Notes under the pieces: generated by a model | The model's input: only the letters and a program-made list of their open reading frames with translations | Databases searched by the model: none | What the model was told of the DNA's origin: nothing | Source of the DNA: Vibrio penaeicida | GTDB lineage: Bacteria; Pseudomonadota; Gammaproteobacteria; Enterobacterales; Vibrionaceae | Length of the DNA: 64,000 nt | NCBI RefSeq assembly: GCF_019977755.1 | Contig: NZ_AP025145.1 | Location: 1,488,001 to 1,552,000 of the forward strand | Direction: 5' to 3' | In this document: in pieces, positions 1-8,379 of the stretch | Layout: each line of letters begins with the position of its first letter | Numbering within the stretch: the first letter of the stretch is position 1 | Made by a program: the position numbers and the translations under genes

Positions 1-93
1 CTGCGATAAAGACAAAGCTTCTGCAGCTTTTGATAGGCTCCCCTGCTCTGCAACGACCAAAAAATGGCGAACCCATTGCCAGTTGATATTCAT
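1..93 (-). CDS. LysR-family transcriptional regulator, N-terminal fragment cut by window edge
   Basis: Reading the minus strand from an ATG at 93 gives an open frame to the window edge, 31 residues long. It has the typical start of a LysR winged helix: an aromatic-rich first helix (WQWVRHFLVVAEQGSLSKAA) followed by the beginning of the recognition helix region. LysR regulators commonly face the gene they control, and here it diverges from the reductase gene starting at 189 with about 95 bp between the starts. The family call is good. The effector and the rest of the protein are outside the window. Confidence 0.75.
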   Translation of the reverse strand, partial: MNINWQWVRHFLVVAEQGSLSKAAEALSLSQ

Positions 94-188
94 TTATGAA
101 TAGCACCTATAAGTTTCTTTCGATTCAAAATTCAAATAACTATAGCAATAATCGCATCATTGATCAGAACTTCAATAAGGGAAACGGT

Positions 189-1166
189 ATGGCTACGTCA
201 AATATCAGCAAAAATTTGGCTCAAGTGAAAAGGAAAAGTGATGAGAAAAGTGCACTTATTTTAGGAATTACCGGCGGATTTGGTCGCTATGTGGCGCTAG
301 CGCTTAAAGAAAAAGGCTGGAAAGTTACAGGCGTGACTCGCTCTTTGTCTAAGCTGGATCCTGAACTAAAACAATTCGACATTTTAGAGGGCGATGCGAC
401 AAACGAACGCTACCTTTCAGAAATAGCCAAGAACCATCAGGTACTGGTATATGGCTTGAATCCGGAATACCACCTTTGGAAAACTTACGCACAAGCCTGG
501 CTTAAAACCACTCTCAACGTTGCCAAGTCTAATGACATGGAAGTCATCTTTCCTGCAAACGTGTACAACTATAATCCCACTCAATATTCAGAGGTCTCCG
601 AGCAATCTCCAAACGATCCAATATCGCAGAAAGGTAAGATCAGGGTAGACATGGAGAATCAAATCCGCGTCTTTTGTCAATCAGGTGGCTCTGCGCTTAT
701 CATTCGAGCAGGAGACTTTATTGGTCAGTACGCTCCCAGTGCGTGGTTCAATTTTCTGGTTAACATGAAACCCAATAAAACCGTACTGCAATTACCTAGT
801 GATAAGAAAATTAAGCACACATGGGCTTACTTACCTGATTTAAGCGTAGTGGTGAGTGATTTGCTTGAGCATCGCCTATCCGGAGAGGAAACGTACCACT
901 ATGCAGGGTTGAATGTCAGCTTTGAAGACATTGAAAACAGCCTTTTGAGAATACGCGGATTACCCGTGTCGACGAAGTCTTTCCCTTGGTGGTCTTTGGC
1001 TATTATTGGTCTGTTTTCACCTAAAATGAAGGCGGTAAGGGAAATGAGGTACTTATGGCAACACCCTCTGAAACTGACTGACGAAAAGCTTCAACTCATG
1101 TTGAATAAAGACGTTAAGTGCAGCTCTCTTGACGAAGTGATCGAAGAGATGACGAAGAATTACTAA
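189..1166 (+). CDS. NAD(P)-binding Rossmann-fold epimerase/reductase (SDR-like)
   Basis: The 325-residue protein has a dinucleotide-binding glycine motif near its start (ILGITGGFGRYVALALKEKG), then a strand pattern VTGVTRS...DILEGDA as in atypical or extended SDR and NmrA-like proteins. I chose the ATG at 189 because AAGGG sits about 8 bp upstream. The longer frame from 96 would start almost on top of the divergent LysR start. A Tyr-x-x-x-Lys catalytic pair is not obvious, so it could be a redox sensor or an epimerase. The divergent LysR gene (1-93) is the likely regulator. The substrate cannot be told from the sequence. Confidence 0.7.
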   Translation: MATSNISKNLAQVKRKSDEKSALILGITGGFGRYVALALKEKGWKVTGVTRSLSKLDPELKQFDILEGDATNERYLSEIAKNHQVLVYGLNPEYHLWKTYAQAWLKTTLNVAKSNDMEVIFPANVYNYNPTQYSEVSEQSPNDPISQKGKIRVDMENQIRVFCQSGGSALIIRAGDFIGQYAPSAWFNFLVNMKPNKTVLQLPSDKKIKHTWAYLPDLSVVVSDLLEHRLSGEETYHYAGLNVSFEDIENSLLRIRGLPVSTKSFPWWSLAIIGLFSPKMKAVREMRYLWQHPLKLTDEKLQLMLNKDVKCSSLDEVIEEMTKNY

Positions 1167-1197
1167 ACTGTTGAAAAGAGGTTCAAATTAAAAGCAA

Positions 1198-1225
1198 AAA
1201 GGCAAACCTATTTGGTTTGCCTGTT
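1198..1225 (-). terminator. Rho-independent terminator of the PilZ gene, partly bidirectional
   Basis: The arms GGCAAACC (1201-1208) and GGTTTGCC (1214-1221) are perfectly complementary with a 5-base loop. On the minus strand the hairpin is followed by TTTTTGCTTT, so it ends transcription from the PilZ gene, whose stop codon lies in the stem. On the plus strand it could also end the reductase gene, although the T-run there is weak. Confidence 0.7.
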
Positions 1226-1588
1226 TGATTCATTCTTAGCTTTTATGGAGTCGAAAAAGCCTGGGAATTTTTTGCGGATTCTAATTTGCTCTGCTGCCAT
1301 ATGCTTTAGGCTAGGACCTTCGTTCAGTTTAATCACGAGCTCGGTCCCGTCTAAACGCAAAACTTCTCCAATGACGTCAAAAGACTCGCCGCCACTCAAT
1401 ATCAAGGTTCCCTTTATTTCCATCCTCTTTTTCACATCAACTTCGGATGAAAATAGTAACCGCAGCCCCTTTTCAGATATCTCGGTTACTGGGAACTGTT
1501 TATTCCAAGCTTTGATTCTTGGTCGTTCCGACTTCGGATACCTTAAGCGGTAATATTGTCTGGATTGTTTAGAAATACTGTGTCCCAT
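1208..1588 (-). CDS. PilZ-domain protein, probable c-di-GMP receptor
   Basis: This is a 126-residue, single-domain protein. The N-terminal part has R-x-x-x-R (R10, R14, in SRQYYRLRYP). About 25 residues later comes a variant of the second PilZ motif, EISEKG at 36-41, where the usual D/N-x-S-x-x-G has Glu in its first position. PilZ domains bind cyclic di-GMP with these two motifs. The length fits a stand-alone PilZ adaptor such as those acting on motility or exopolysaccharide. It has its own terminator and no obvious operon partner. A GGDEF-EAL protein is encoded about 7 kb away, but no link between them is shown. Confidence 0.75.
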   Translation of the reverse strand: MGHSISKQSRQYYRLRYPKSERPRIKAWNKQFPVTEISEKGLRLLFSSEVDVKKRMEIKGTLILSGGESFDVIGEVLRLDGTELVIKLNEGPSLKHMAAEQIRIRKKFPGFFDSIKAKNESNRQTK

Positions 1589-1671
1589 CTATGCTTTTTC
1601 TGTATTTTAAATACTTACAGTAAGTAGCTTAACAGATTCCTAAATCGAGTTCTTCTTTATCACTCAGCTCA

Positions 1672-2253
1672 TTATTTCTGAGCGACACCCATCAATACTG
1701 GCAACGATCCTTTGTCAGAATCTACGTGGAAAGGTGTATCAATAGTAACGCTACTGAACTTCGCTTTCGTCAACGCTTTCTTAGCTTGACTCTGCGTTAA
1801 GCCATAGCTTTCACTGTCGCTATCCACTAACCAGTCCCAATGAATAAACAAACCACCGTCATTGAGCAACGAATGAATTATCTTTGCCGATTCTTCGAAG
1901 TCATCCAAAAACCCACATACAGAAGAAGCCACAACGATATCAAACTGACCACGGAACGCTGGGTGATAAGCCACTAAACCACGAGTAAGCTCATCAACAA
2001 CAGGTTCTACGTTCAACAATTCTTTCGCATCCAATTGCTCGATCATCTTCTCAGACGAATCCAAAGCGACGATTTCTTTAGCCAAAGGTGAAAGCTTTTG
2101 AGTGAGCAACCCTGTGCCACAACCAAAATCCAGTACTTTCAATCCTTCTAGGCTTACTCTTTCTTCGAGCTGTTCGAATGCTTTTTGCGCATAATTCGCA
2201 GTTGCCGCATCTTGCTCCCAGTTCTCTGCGTATTCATCCCATTCGTTGGACAT
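1672..2253 (-). CDS. Class I SAM-dependent methyltransferase
   Basis: The 193-residue protein has SAM-binding motif I (VLDFGCGTGLLTQ, about residues 39-51), an acidic residue ending the second strand (IVALDSS), and a later FDIVVASSV segment in the motif post-I position. This is the standard Methyltransf_11/25 fold. There is no extra domain to reveal the substrate, which is likely a small molecule or quinone-like compound. It is a single gene on the minus strand with an 83 bp gap to the PilZ gene. Confidence 0.75.
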   Translation of the reverse strand: MSNEWDEYAENWEQDAATANYAQKAFEQLEERVSLEGLKVLDFGCGTGLLTQKLSPLAKEIVALDSSEKMIEQLDAKELLNVEPVVDELTRGLVAYHPAFRGQFDIVVASSVCGFLDDFEESAKIIHSLLNDGGLFIHWDWLVDSDSESYGLTQSQAKKALTKAKFSSVTIDTPFHVDSDKGSLPVLMGVAQK

Positions 2254-2280
2254 GGTATTTTCCCCAAAATGTTTACAAGC

Positions 2281-2345
2281 TTATACCCAAAAATCCTGTT
2301 TAAAGACGACACTGCCAATGTTTTTAGCAAGATACTTGGGTATAA
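2281..2345. repeat. Spaced inverted repeat TTATACCCAA / TTGGGTATAA
   Basis: Perfect 10-bp arms at 2281-2290 and 2336-2345 flank 45 bp. The outer sequence TATACCCAA resembles the ends of the inverted-repeat elements at 40979 and 43484 and the small hairpin at 12221. It may be a relic of the same repeat family. Confidence 0.5.
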
Positions 2346-2578
2346 GGGACGTATAGACTAAACCAAAGCTAGCCTAGATACACACTCACCGATACAAAAG
2401 TTCACCAAATCGGGCGTTAAGTCTAATTTGTATCAACAAGCAGTTGAGATTATTTTTCTACTTCGTTTCGAATTCGGTTAAAAAGAAGACTCAATTGCAA
2501 TATTTTAACCGAAATGTCATCTAAATTAGCGCCAACCAATTTCGTTTTAGAAAACTTTGGGGGGAGGATTTGAGAATA

Positions 2579-2659
2579 ATGAAGCTTGTTGACTTTCATA
2601 AGGATGCATATGACAACAGATGGAACGATAAGAAATCACAAAATTTTCAGAACAAATAA
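2579..2659 (+). CDS. Possible 26-residue small ORF
   Basis: An ATG at 2579 opens a 26-codon frame ending in TAA. A strong purine block with GGAGG lies about 11 bp upstream (2559-2567). The peptide is hydrophilic (starts MKLVDFHKDAYDN) with no signal or membrane segment. It could be a genuine small gene, a leader, or a gene remnant. Only the start context supports it. Confidence 0.22.
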   Translation: MKLVDFHKDAYDNRWNDKKSQNFQNK

Positions 2660-2973
2660 CGGTAACCCAAATATCAAATAGCGAACTTTATTGGAATCAG
2701 CACGTGATACCCAAGCTACATCACTTTTCTCAAACTTTAAGTTGTATAAAATACCCGCAATTGTGCATTGTTTAAATCCTTAATTGATTGTCGGAGTTAC
2801 CTAACTTTTTCTTTCCTTTCCTGATTTCGACCAATTGTTTCTCGATTTAAACACCTGTGACAAAAACGACATAAAATAACCATAAGATGTGCTTTATCAG
2901 ACCAATCCAACGCCTTGGGTCTAGGGTTGGTTGCAAACAAGCCATCTTTGAGTCTCAAGGAGTCGAGTAAGTG

Positions 2974-4401
2974 ATGAGTGTTTTTTTACGCCTGTTGATT
3001 GTTTTTTTTGCTTTATTTTCTTTTCCAAGTTTTGCCGCCGAATCTTCCACCAGCTATACCTCTTCTGGTGTAGGCTATGCTGCGTTGATTATTTTTGGGT
3101 TTGCTTATTGCCTTGTCATGGCAGAAGAGTACCTGCAGCTTCGTAAGTCTAAGCCCGTACTTTTAGCAGCAGGTTTAATATGGATTATTATTGGGTTTGC
3201 GTTTCAAGCAGACGGTCAGATAGAAACCGCTAAGCATGCCCTCGAACATAACTTGCTGGAATACGCGCAATTGCTGCTTTTCTTACTTGTTGCGATGACC
3301 TACATCAGCGCGATGGAAGAACGAAGACTGTTTGATGCGCTGCAAGCATGGATGGTGAACAAAGGGTTCAATCTGCGAACGCTTTTCTGGATCACCGGCA
3401 TACTCTCTTTCTTTATCTCCCCTATTGCAGATAACTTAACCACCGCGCTTCTAATGTGTGCTGTTGTCATGAAAGTTGGCGGGAACAATACACGCTTTAT
3501 CAATCTCGCTTGTATTAACATCGTTGTTGCCGCAAATGCGGGGGGCGCATTCAGCCCATTTGGCGACATCACAACCTTAATGGTTTGGCAGGCTGGGCTC
3601 GTTTCTTTCAGCCAATTCCTAACCTTGTTTATTCCTTCGGTCGCGAACTACGTTGTTCCTGCGGTTATTATGGCTTTCTTTATTCCGAAAGAGCAGCCAG
3701 ACGCCATTAAAGAAGTGGTGGAACTTAAACGCGGAGCAAGACGCATTGTTGTGTTGTTTTTGCTTACCATTGCTACGGCTGTCGCATTCCACGGCTTCCT
3801 ACACTTCCCTCCCGTCATTGGGATGATGATGGGTTTAGCCTATTTGCAATTCTTTGGATTTTTCCTTCGAAAAACATTGCCGATGTCCTTGGCGAAAAAA
3901 CGCGCCAAAGCTCAAGCCTCACACGATGAAGAAGCGCTGCGCCGGTTAGGTTCTGTTGTGCCGTTTGACGTGTTCCGACGTGTATCGCATGCCGAGTGGG
4001 ACACACTTCTATTCTTCTACGGTGTTGTTATGTGTGTAGGTGGTTTAAGCCTAATCGGTTACCTTGGCATGGTCTCTGAAATTATGTACACACAATGGGA
4101 TCCGGTATGGGCAAACATTATGGTAGGAATACTTTCTGCCATCGTAGATAACATTCCTGTTATGTTCGCCGTACTTACCATGCAACCGGAAATGACACTC
4201 GGCAACTGGCTGCTTGTTACGTTAACTGCGGGTGTCGGCGGAAGCTTGCTTTCTATTGGTAGTGCTGCTGGCGTGGCACTAATGGGTGCTGCACACGGAA
4301 AATACACCTTCTTTGGACACCTAAAATGGGCGCCTGTCATCAGTTTGGGCTACATGGTGAGTATTGTTCTGCATCTTATGATCAACGGCTCGCTGTTCTA
4401 G
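2974..4401 (+). CDS. nhaD: Na+/H+ antiporter, NhaD type
   Basis: The protein is about 475 residues, starts with a signal-like hydrophobic stretch (LLIVFFALFSFPSFAAES), and then has about 12 membrane segments. Conserved ion-transporter segments include FISPIADNLTTALLMC, NAGGAFSPFGDITTLMVW and ILSAIVDNIPVMFAV, where paired Asp-Asn residues lie in broken helices. The length and order match Vibrio NhaD, which exports Na+ or Li+ in exchange for protons at alkaline pH. AAGGAG at 2957-2962 serves either the GTG at 2971 or the ATG at 2974; I prefer the ATG. A clear terminator follows at 4484. It appears monocistronic. Confidence 0.9.
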   Translation: MSVFLRLLIVFFALFSFPSFAAESSTSYTSSGVGYAALIIFGFAYCLVMAEEYLQLRKSKPVLLAAGLIWIIIGFAFQADGQIETAKHALEHNLLEYAQLLLFLLVAMTYISAMEERRLFDALQAWMVNKGFNLRTLFWITGILSFFISPIADNLTTALLMCAVVMKVGGNNTRFINLACINIVVAANAGGAFSPFGDITTLMVWQAGLVSFSQFLTLFIPSVANYVVPAVIMAFFIPKEQPDAIKEVVELKRGARRIVVLFLLTIATAVAFHGFLHFPPVIGMMMGLAYLQFFGFFLRKTLPMSLAKKRAKAQASHDEEALRRLGSVVPFDVFRRVSHAEWDTLLFFYGVVMCVGGLSLIGYLGMVSEIMYTQWDPVWANIMVGILSAIVDNIPVMFAVLTMQPEMTLGNWLLVTLTAGVGGSLLSIGSAAGVALMGAAHGKYTFFGHLKWAPVISLGYMVSIVLHLMINGSLF

Positions 4402-4483
4402 TCTGGCTAAGTGTTCTAGTTAAGAACTTTGGTTCAGCGATTTAGAACAGCTGAATGGTCGAGTATAACGGCACGTATTGGAT

Positions 4484-4508
4484 AGGTGGCAACCTGTTTG
4501 CCACCTTT
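4484..4508 (+). terminator. Rho-independent terminator after nhaD
   Basis: AGGTGGCAA (4484-4492) pairs with TTGCCACCT (4498-4506) around a 5-base loop and is followed by TTTC. It lies about 80 bp after the nhaD stop codon. Confidence 0.7.
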
Positions 4509-4521
4509 CAATTAAAGAATC

Positions 4522-4538
4522 ATGTAAACGATTTACAT
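4522..4538. promoter_or_regulatory. GalR/LacI-type operator upstream of galR
   Basis: ATGTAAA-CGA-TTTACAT is a near-perfect palindrome of 17 bp. Its half-site TGTAAA and central CG match operators of the LacI/GalR family. It lies about 120 bp before galR, which suggests autoregulation. A T-run follows directly, so a role as a weak hairpin terminator cannot be excluded. Confidence 0.6.
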
Positions 4539-4658
4539 TATTTTTTTGGCTCTATTTTAATGAATTACATTTTCAGCAATGAAAAGTGATGTTAAAGAAT
4601 GTCTTTTGTTTCCATCATTAGTTACATTACCCACTCTCTTTCTATTCGGGCTCAGTAA

Positions 4659-5663
4659 ATGGCAACTATCAAAGACGTCGCGAAAGCAGCTGGTGTATCT
4701 GTCGCCACGGTATCACGTGTGATCAATCGCTCACCGAAGGCGAGTACCAAAGCTATTGAATCGGTAAATATTGCCATGGCTCAGTTGGGATATCGACCAA
4801 ACGCAAATGCCCGCGCTTTGGTTAGCCAATCCACCAATACCATGGGCGTACTAGTAAGTGATGTATCCGATCCTTTCTTTGGCACACTCATTAAAGCAGT
4901 AGATGATGTTGCTCATACACAAGGAAAACATTTGCTCATTGGCAATGGTTACCATAATGCTGATGAAGAAAGGGAAGCCATCGAATTGCTGGTAAACAGC
5001 CGCTGCGAAAGCCTTGTGATTCACTCGAAAGGCCTAACCGACAAAGAATTATTAAGCTACACCAAAGAAGTTCGTGGGATGGTTCTGATCAACCGACAAA
5101 TCCCTGAAATATCGCACCGTTGCATTGCCTTAGACAATTACAAAGGTGCTTATCTCGCTACTGAGTATTTGATTCGACACGGGCATATTAACATTGCTTG
5201 TATTTCATCTTCTCATCACATTGAAGATGTCGATGCTCGAATTGCGGGCTATCTTGCCGCTTTAAACGATCACAACATCAAACTTTCTGATAAATACATT
5301 GTGCATTGCAACCCCGATAGTGAAGGCGGTGAAGAGGCGATGACGCACCTGCTCACTCAGTCCTTACCCATTACAGCCGTATTTGCGTATAACGATTATA
5401 TGGCGGCAGGCGCTATGTCTATTTTGGATGAAAATGGACTCGATGTACCCGAAAATGTATCGGTGATCGGGTTTGATGACGGCCCCATTGCTCGTTACTT
5501 AACACCGAAGTTAACCACTATTCGCTACCCTATCCAGATGATGGCAGAACAAGCCGCACGATTGTCGCTTGATTTGGCTAACGGAGAAACCGTACATACC
5601 GAACCTGTCATGTTATCCCCCACTCTAGTGAGAAGAAACTCTGTTGATAAAGTTCGCAGTTGA
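4659..5663 (+). CDS. galR: Galactose-responsive LacI-family repressor GalR/GalS
   Basis: The 334-residue protein begins with a helix-turn-helix nearly identical to E. coli GalR/GalS (MATIKDVAKAAGVSVATVSR). A periplasmic-binding-protein-like ligand domain follows, with shared segments such as SDVSDPFFGTLIKAV, LLIGNGYHN, GEEAMT and YNDYMAAGAMSIL. It ends SPTLVRRNS, again as in GalR. By homology it represses galactose genes and is released by galactose. The gal genes lie 19 kb away on the other strand, with matching operators at 28218 and 34884. I cannot tell GalR from GalS by sequence alone. The 3' end merges into a 16-bp tandem repeat. Confidence 0.88.
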   Translation: MATIKDVAKAAGVSVATVSRVINRSPKASTKAIESVNIAMAQLGYRPNANARALVSQSTNTMGVLVSDVSDPFFGTLIKAVDDVAHTQGKHLLIGNGYHNADEEREAIELLVNSRCESLVIHSKGLTDKELLSYTKEVRGMVLINRQIPEISHRCIALDNYKGAYLATEYLIRHGHINIACISSSHHIEDVDARIAGYLAALNDHNIKLSDKYIVHCNPDSEGGEEAMTHLLTQSLPITAVFAYNDYMAAGAMSILDENGLDVPENVSVIGFDDGPIARYLTPKLTTIRYPIQMMAEQAARLSLDLANGETVHTEPVMLSPTLVRRNSVDKVRS

Positions 5664-5738
5664 TAACCGACACAGTTAATAAATTGCGTAGTTAACAAAG
5701 ATCTTAGTTAACAAAGCTCTTAGTTGATCAGTTCGCTG
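5643..5738. repeat. Six degenerate 16-bp tandem repeats at the galR 3' end
   Basis: Units start at 5643, 5659, 5675, 5691, 5707 and 5723. Each begins GTTRA; units 4 and 5 (GTTAACAAAGATCTTA, GTTAACAAAGCTCTTA) differ at one base, and the outer units are more degenerate. The first unit is inside the last codons of galR and the rest lie downstream. The stretch carries no gene. Confidence 0.75.
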
Positions 5739-5963
5739 GCACTCGAAATCAACGCGTTTCATTGTCGTCTAAGGCATTGAGCTAACAGAAAAACGTCTGC
5801 TCCATTTACGCTTTTACGCTTGTATCCTGTTCATATTCACATTTCTATCTATAAAATGGTACTCATCGCCTCACTTATTTGATTAAATCTTAATCACCAC
5901 ATACGCTTAAAAGTGATGTTTTTTCCAGATTGAGAGTAAGGTTAATCTAAATAGGGAGATTGT

Positions 5964-6398
5964 ATGACCAAGCAATCAAAGAGCTCAAATGTAGAAGTTG
6001 AGCCTAAGAAAAATGATTCCGAGCAATTAGCGCAAATTCAACACCTTCTATTTGGTGAACGAGCCGAATACATTGAAACCGCTATTGAGGATCTTTCTGA
6101 GCGAACAAATCAAACCTTTATACAGATAGAGAAAAAATTGGATGCCATTAATCTGCAAATATCCAAGCTGGCAGACTCTTTAGAAGGGCTCGCTCAAACA
6201 AGCCAACAAAGCAACAGCAGCCTCGAGATGCACTTTACTCAGGAAGTGGGAGAACTATCTCAACAGCTTCATGATAAACACGAAGAAGCCCTCAATAAAA
6301 TTGACAGTGTTTCGGAAGACCTGAAAAACAACAAAGCGGATAGAAAAACATTAGCGACACTGCTTTCTACCATGGCCGAAGATCTCGATGGGAATTAA
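5964..6398 (+). CDS. Small coiled-coil protein, first gene of the GTPase/OmpA operon
   Basis: The 144-residue, highly charged protein has no signal peptide or membrane segment and is largely helical with heptad-like spacing (FIQIEKKLDAINLQISKLAD), so a coiled coil is likely. Near residues 24-35 it has QHLLFGERAEYI, which echoes the start of the next protein (LRSLVLGEQYENAL). GGGAG precedes the ATG at 5964. Its TAA is followed at once by the ATG of the next gene, which indicates translational coupling. I do not know the family by name. An adaptor joining the cytoplasmic part of the OmpA protein and the GTPase is an inference from context. Confidence 0.65.
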   Translation: MTKQSKSSNVEVEPKKNDSEQLAQIQHLLFGERAEYIETAIEDLSERTNQTFIQIEKKLDAINLQISKLADSLEGLAQTSQQSNSSLEMHFTQEVGELSQQLHDKHEEALNKIDSVSEDLKNNKADRKTLATLLSTMAEDLDGN

Positions 6399-8363
6399 AT
6401 GATCAATCGGGACAATTCGAAAATTGAGGAACTTCGTTCCTTAGTGCTTGGAGAGCAATACGAAAACGCTCTTAATGATTACATCGATAAAAATGACGAA
6501 ACCGGTCGCGTGGCGGACGTCATCGTAGAAGCTATTAAGCAAAGAAATCAAAAAGATAACAAGGTCACTGAAGAACTTTCTCCCATCATCGACAGCGCTA
6601 TCGAAGTTTCCATTAACAACAACACGCAACGCTTCGCGGATATTCTTTACCCAGTCATCGGTGCCGCTGTGCGGAAATCGGTCAGCGCCACTTTCAACCA
6701 ACTGGTTAACTCTCTCAATCAAGTTTTAACCCAAAACTTCAGTTTAAAATCCATCAAATGGCGCTATCAAGCATGGCGACAAGGCATCAGTTACGCCCAA
6801 TTCCTCTTAATGAAAACGTCTGTCTTTCAGGTTGAACAGGTGCTTTTGATCCACAGGGAAACGGGGCTTCTACTGAATTCAGTCGCAAATGAAGGAACGG
6901 AAACCAGCGATCCAGAACTTGTTTCCAGTATGCTCACGGCCATTACTGATTTTGTATCCGACTCCTTTAGTAGCGACAGTAATGACACATTAGAAGGTGT
7001 TAGGCTTGGCGACTTACTGCTCAAGATTGAGGTCGCTCCTCATGTCATATTGGCAGCTGCCGTTAGAGGGATCCCAAATCAGCTGGTCGACACCACTATT
7101 TCCACCACTGTCGAAAAAATCGAGCAAGATTTCTCCGACACGCTAGTGCACTTCAGTGGCGACAATGAAGAGTTTGCCTCTTCGGCTCCTCTGTTAGAAA
7201 GCTGCTTACTTAAAAACACACTCGAAGATAACGCAAAAGAGCGCTTTCCATGGCGGCTATTTGCAGTGTTGCTGGTTTTCATTGTGGTCGGGTTATACAA
7301 ACTATTTGTTCATATTAACGTCAGCAACGAACATGACATCACTCGTCAAGTCTTTGAGTATGAACCTAATTATTTGATTGTCGAATCCATTATTCAGGAC
7401 GAAAACATCGCCCTTTCTGTACTTCGTAAACCAGGTTCACGAGCGCCGAGTGACATCTTAGAAAATATTAACTACCTTCACACAACCCAAGCGGTTGACG
7501 ACAAAGTCGTTGATTTCAGTGAATCGGGTGAGTTACCTCAATACAATCTCACCATTATAGATGTGGTGAGGCATAACCTCATTTCCTCTTTAAGTGAGGG
7601 AGAATCTGCTCGTATTTGGCTATCTGATCGCACCGTTAATGTTTCTGGTGAATTAAAGCCAAATACATTGGAACAACTCAAACGCTACATAACAAAAATA
7701 GACGACAGCCTTACGCTGTCTGTCCAAGGTGTAACCCTACTTCCTTCAGAGCCTACAGCATCAGAGCAAATGGAAAGAGGATTTCTTCAACAGCAACTCA
7801 CAAGTTTGATTGGTGATGGCGAAACCATCGCTTTAGATTTTGAGCAGGATAAGGTTTCGCTATCAGGTGAAGTTTACCCAGAGACACTAGACAAAATTCG
7901 TCGCTATTTAAGCCGCAAGGAGTTAAGCCTTGGTGTAGAAATGTCGGCTCTAACGACGCTTACAAAGTCACCCGATTTCCAAAAACAATATGACCAACTC
8001 TCTCTATTACTGAATCAAGTTCGGTTCCAATACGAGCTCAACGTGGTTACCCCAAAAAATGACAAATCAGAGATGGTAAGGTTTGTGAGCCAAGCAAAAT
8101 CACTTATACAGCTCGGGGAAACACTTAATCCACCACTTACGCCTATATTTATAGTGACGGGGTATTCCGACGATATTGGTTCCAAAGAAAGAAACATTCA
8201 GCTAAGCAAACAAAGGGCGTCCAATGTTAAACAAATCATGGTGGATAATGGCATCAATGAAAACCACATTATTACCCTAAATATCAGCAATATAGAGTCA
8301 ACGGAAAGTATCTCATCTGCATTAAGAAGAGTCACTATAGATGTGATAAACAAGGATTTGTGA
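6399..8363 (+). CDS. Inner-membrane protein with longin/roadblock-like cytoplasmic part and C-terminal OmpA domain
   Basis: The protein has 654 residues. Residues 1-280 are cytoplasmic by charge. Within them, about 144-225 shows a conserved pattern (VEQVLLIHRETGLLL, SSMLTAITDFVSDSF, LGDLLLKIE, AAAVRG) that looks like a longin/roadblock-type sensory fold. One transmembrane helix lies at about 287-306. The periplasmic part has two short beta repeats ending SGELKPNTLEQLKRY (about 412) and SGEVYPETLDKIRRY (about 484). It ends with an OmpA/MotB-like peptidoglycan-binding domain (TGYSDDIGS at 587-595, then LSKQRASNVK). There is no signal peptide, as expected for a single-pass anchor. The GTPase gene starts 16 bp downstream. 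The longin assignment is inference; the OmpA domain is clear. Confidence 0.8.
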   Translation: MINRDNSKIEELRSLVLGEQYENALNDYIDKNDETGRVADVIVEAIKQRNQKDNKVTEELSPIIDSAIEVSINNNTQRFADILYPVIGAAVRKSVSATFNQLVNSLNQVLTQNFSLKSIKWRYQAWRQGISYAQFLLMKTSVFQVEQVLLIHRETGLLLNSVANEGTETSDPELVSSMLTAITDFVSDSFSSDSNDTLEGVRLGDLLLKIEVAPHVILAAAVRGIPNQLVDTTISTTVEKIEQDFSDTLVHFSGDNEEFASSAPLLESCLLKNTLEDNAKERFPWRLFAVLLVFIVVGLYKLFVHINVSNEHDITRQVFEYEPNYLIVESIIQDENIALSVLRKPGSRAPSDILENINYLHTTQAVDDKVVDFSESGELPQYNLTIIDVVRHNLISSLSEGESARIWLSDRTVNVSGELKPNTLEQLKRYITKIDDSLTLSVQGVTLLPSEPTASEQMERGFLQQQLTSLIGDGETIALDFEQDKVSLSGEVYPETLDKIRRYLSRKELSLGVEMSALTTLTKSPDFQKQYDQLSLLLNQVRFQYELNVVTPKNDKSEMVRFVSQAKSLIQLGETLNPPLTPIFIVTGYSDDIGSKERNIQLSKQRASNVKQIMVDNGINENHIITLNISNIESTESISSALRRVTIDVINKDL

Positions 8364-8379
8364 GCATAAGAGGCCACAC

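Larger units (their letters stand above)
2254..2970. other. 717 bp gene-poor region upstream of nhaD
   Basis: No substantial gene was seen here. It contains a spaced inverted repeat (2281-2345), one short open frame with a Shine-Dalgarno-like sequence (2579-2659), and the leader of nhaD with AAGGAG at 2957-2962. The nhaD leader near 2904-2932 can fold into a short GC-rich hairpin. I could not recognise a known riboswitch. Confidence 0.5.

Noticed and set aside
96..188. Upstream extension of the reductase gene from the ATG at 96
   Set aside because: It would start 3 bases from the divergent LysR start codon and lacks a ribosome-binding site, whereas 189 has AAGGG at good spacing and the Rossmann motif follows it normally.
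1212..1553. 113-codon frame opposite the PilZ gene
   Set aside because: It is antisense to a gene with clear PilZ motifs and has no recognisable domain.
2254..2970. Riboswitch in front of nhaD
   Set aside because: A short GC-rich hairpin is visible, but no conserved core of a known riboswitch class could be recognised by reading.
4382..4440. A fourth gene-end repeat at the nhaD stop (GTTCTAG repeated about 18 bp apart)
   Set aside because: Only nine bases are shared between the two units and the rest does not align, so it is not distinguishable from chance.
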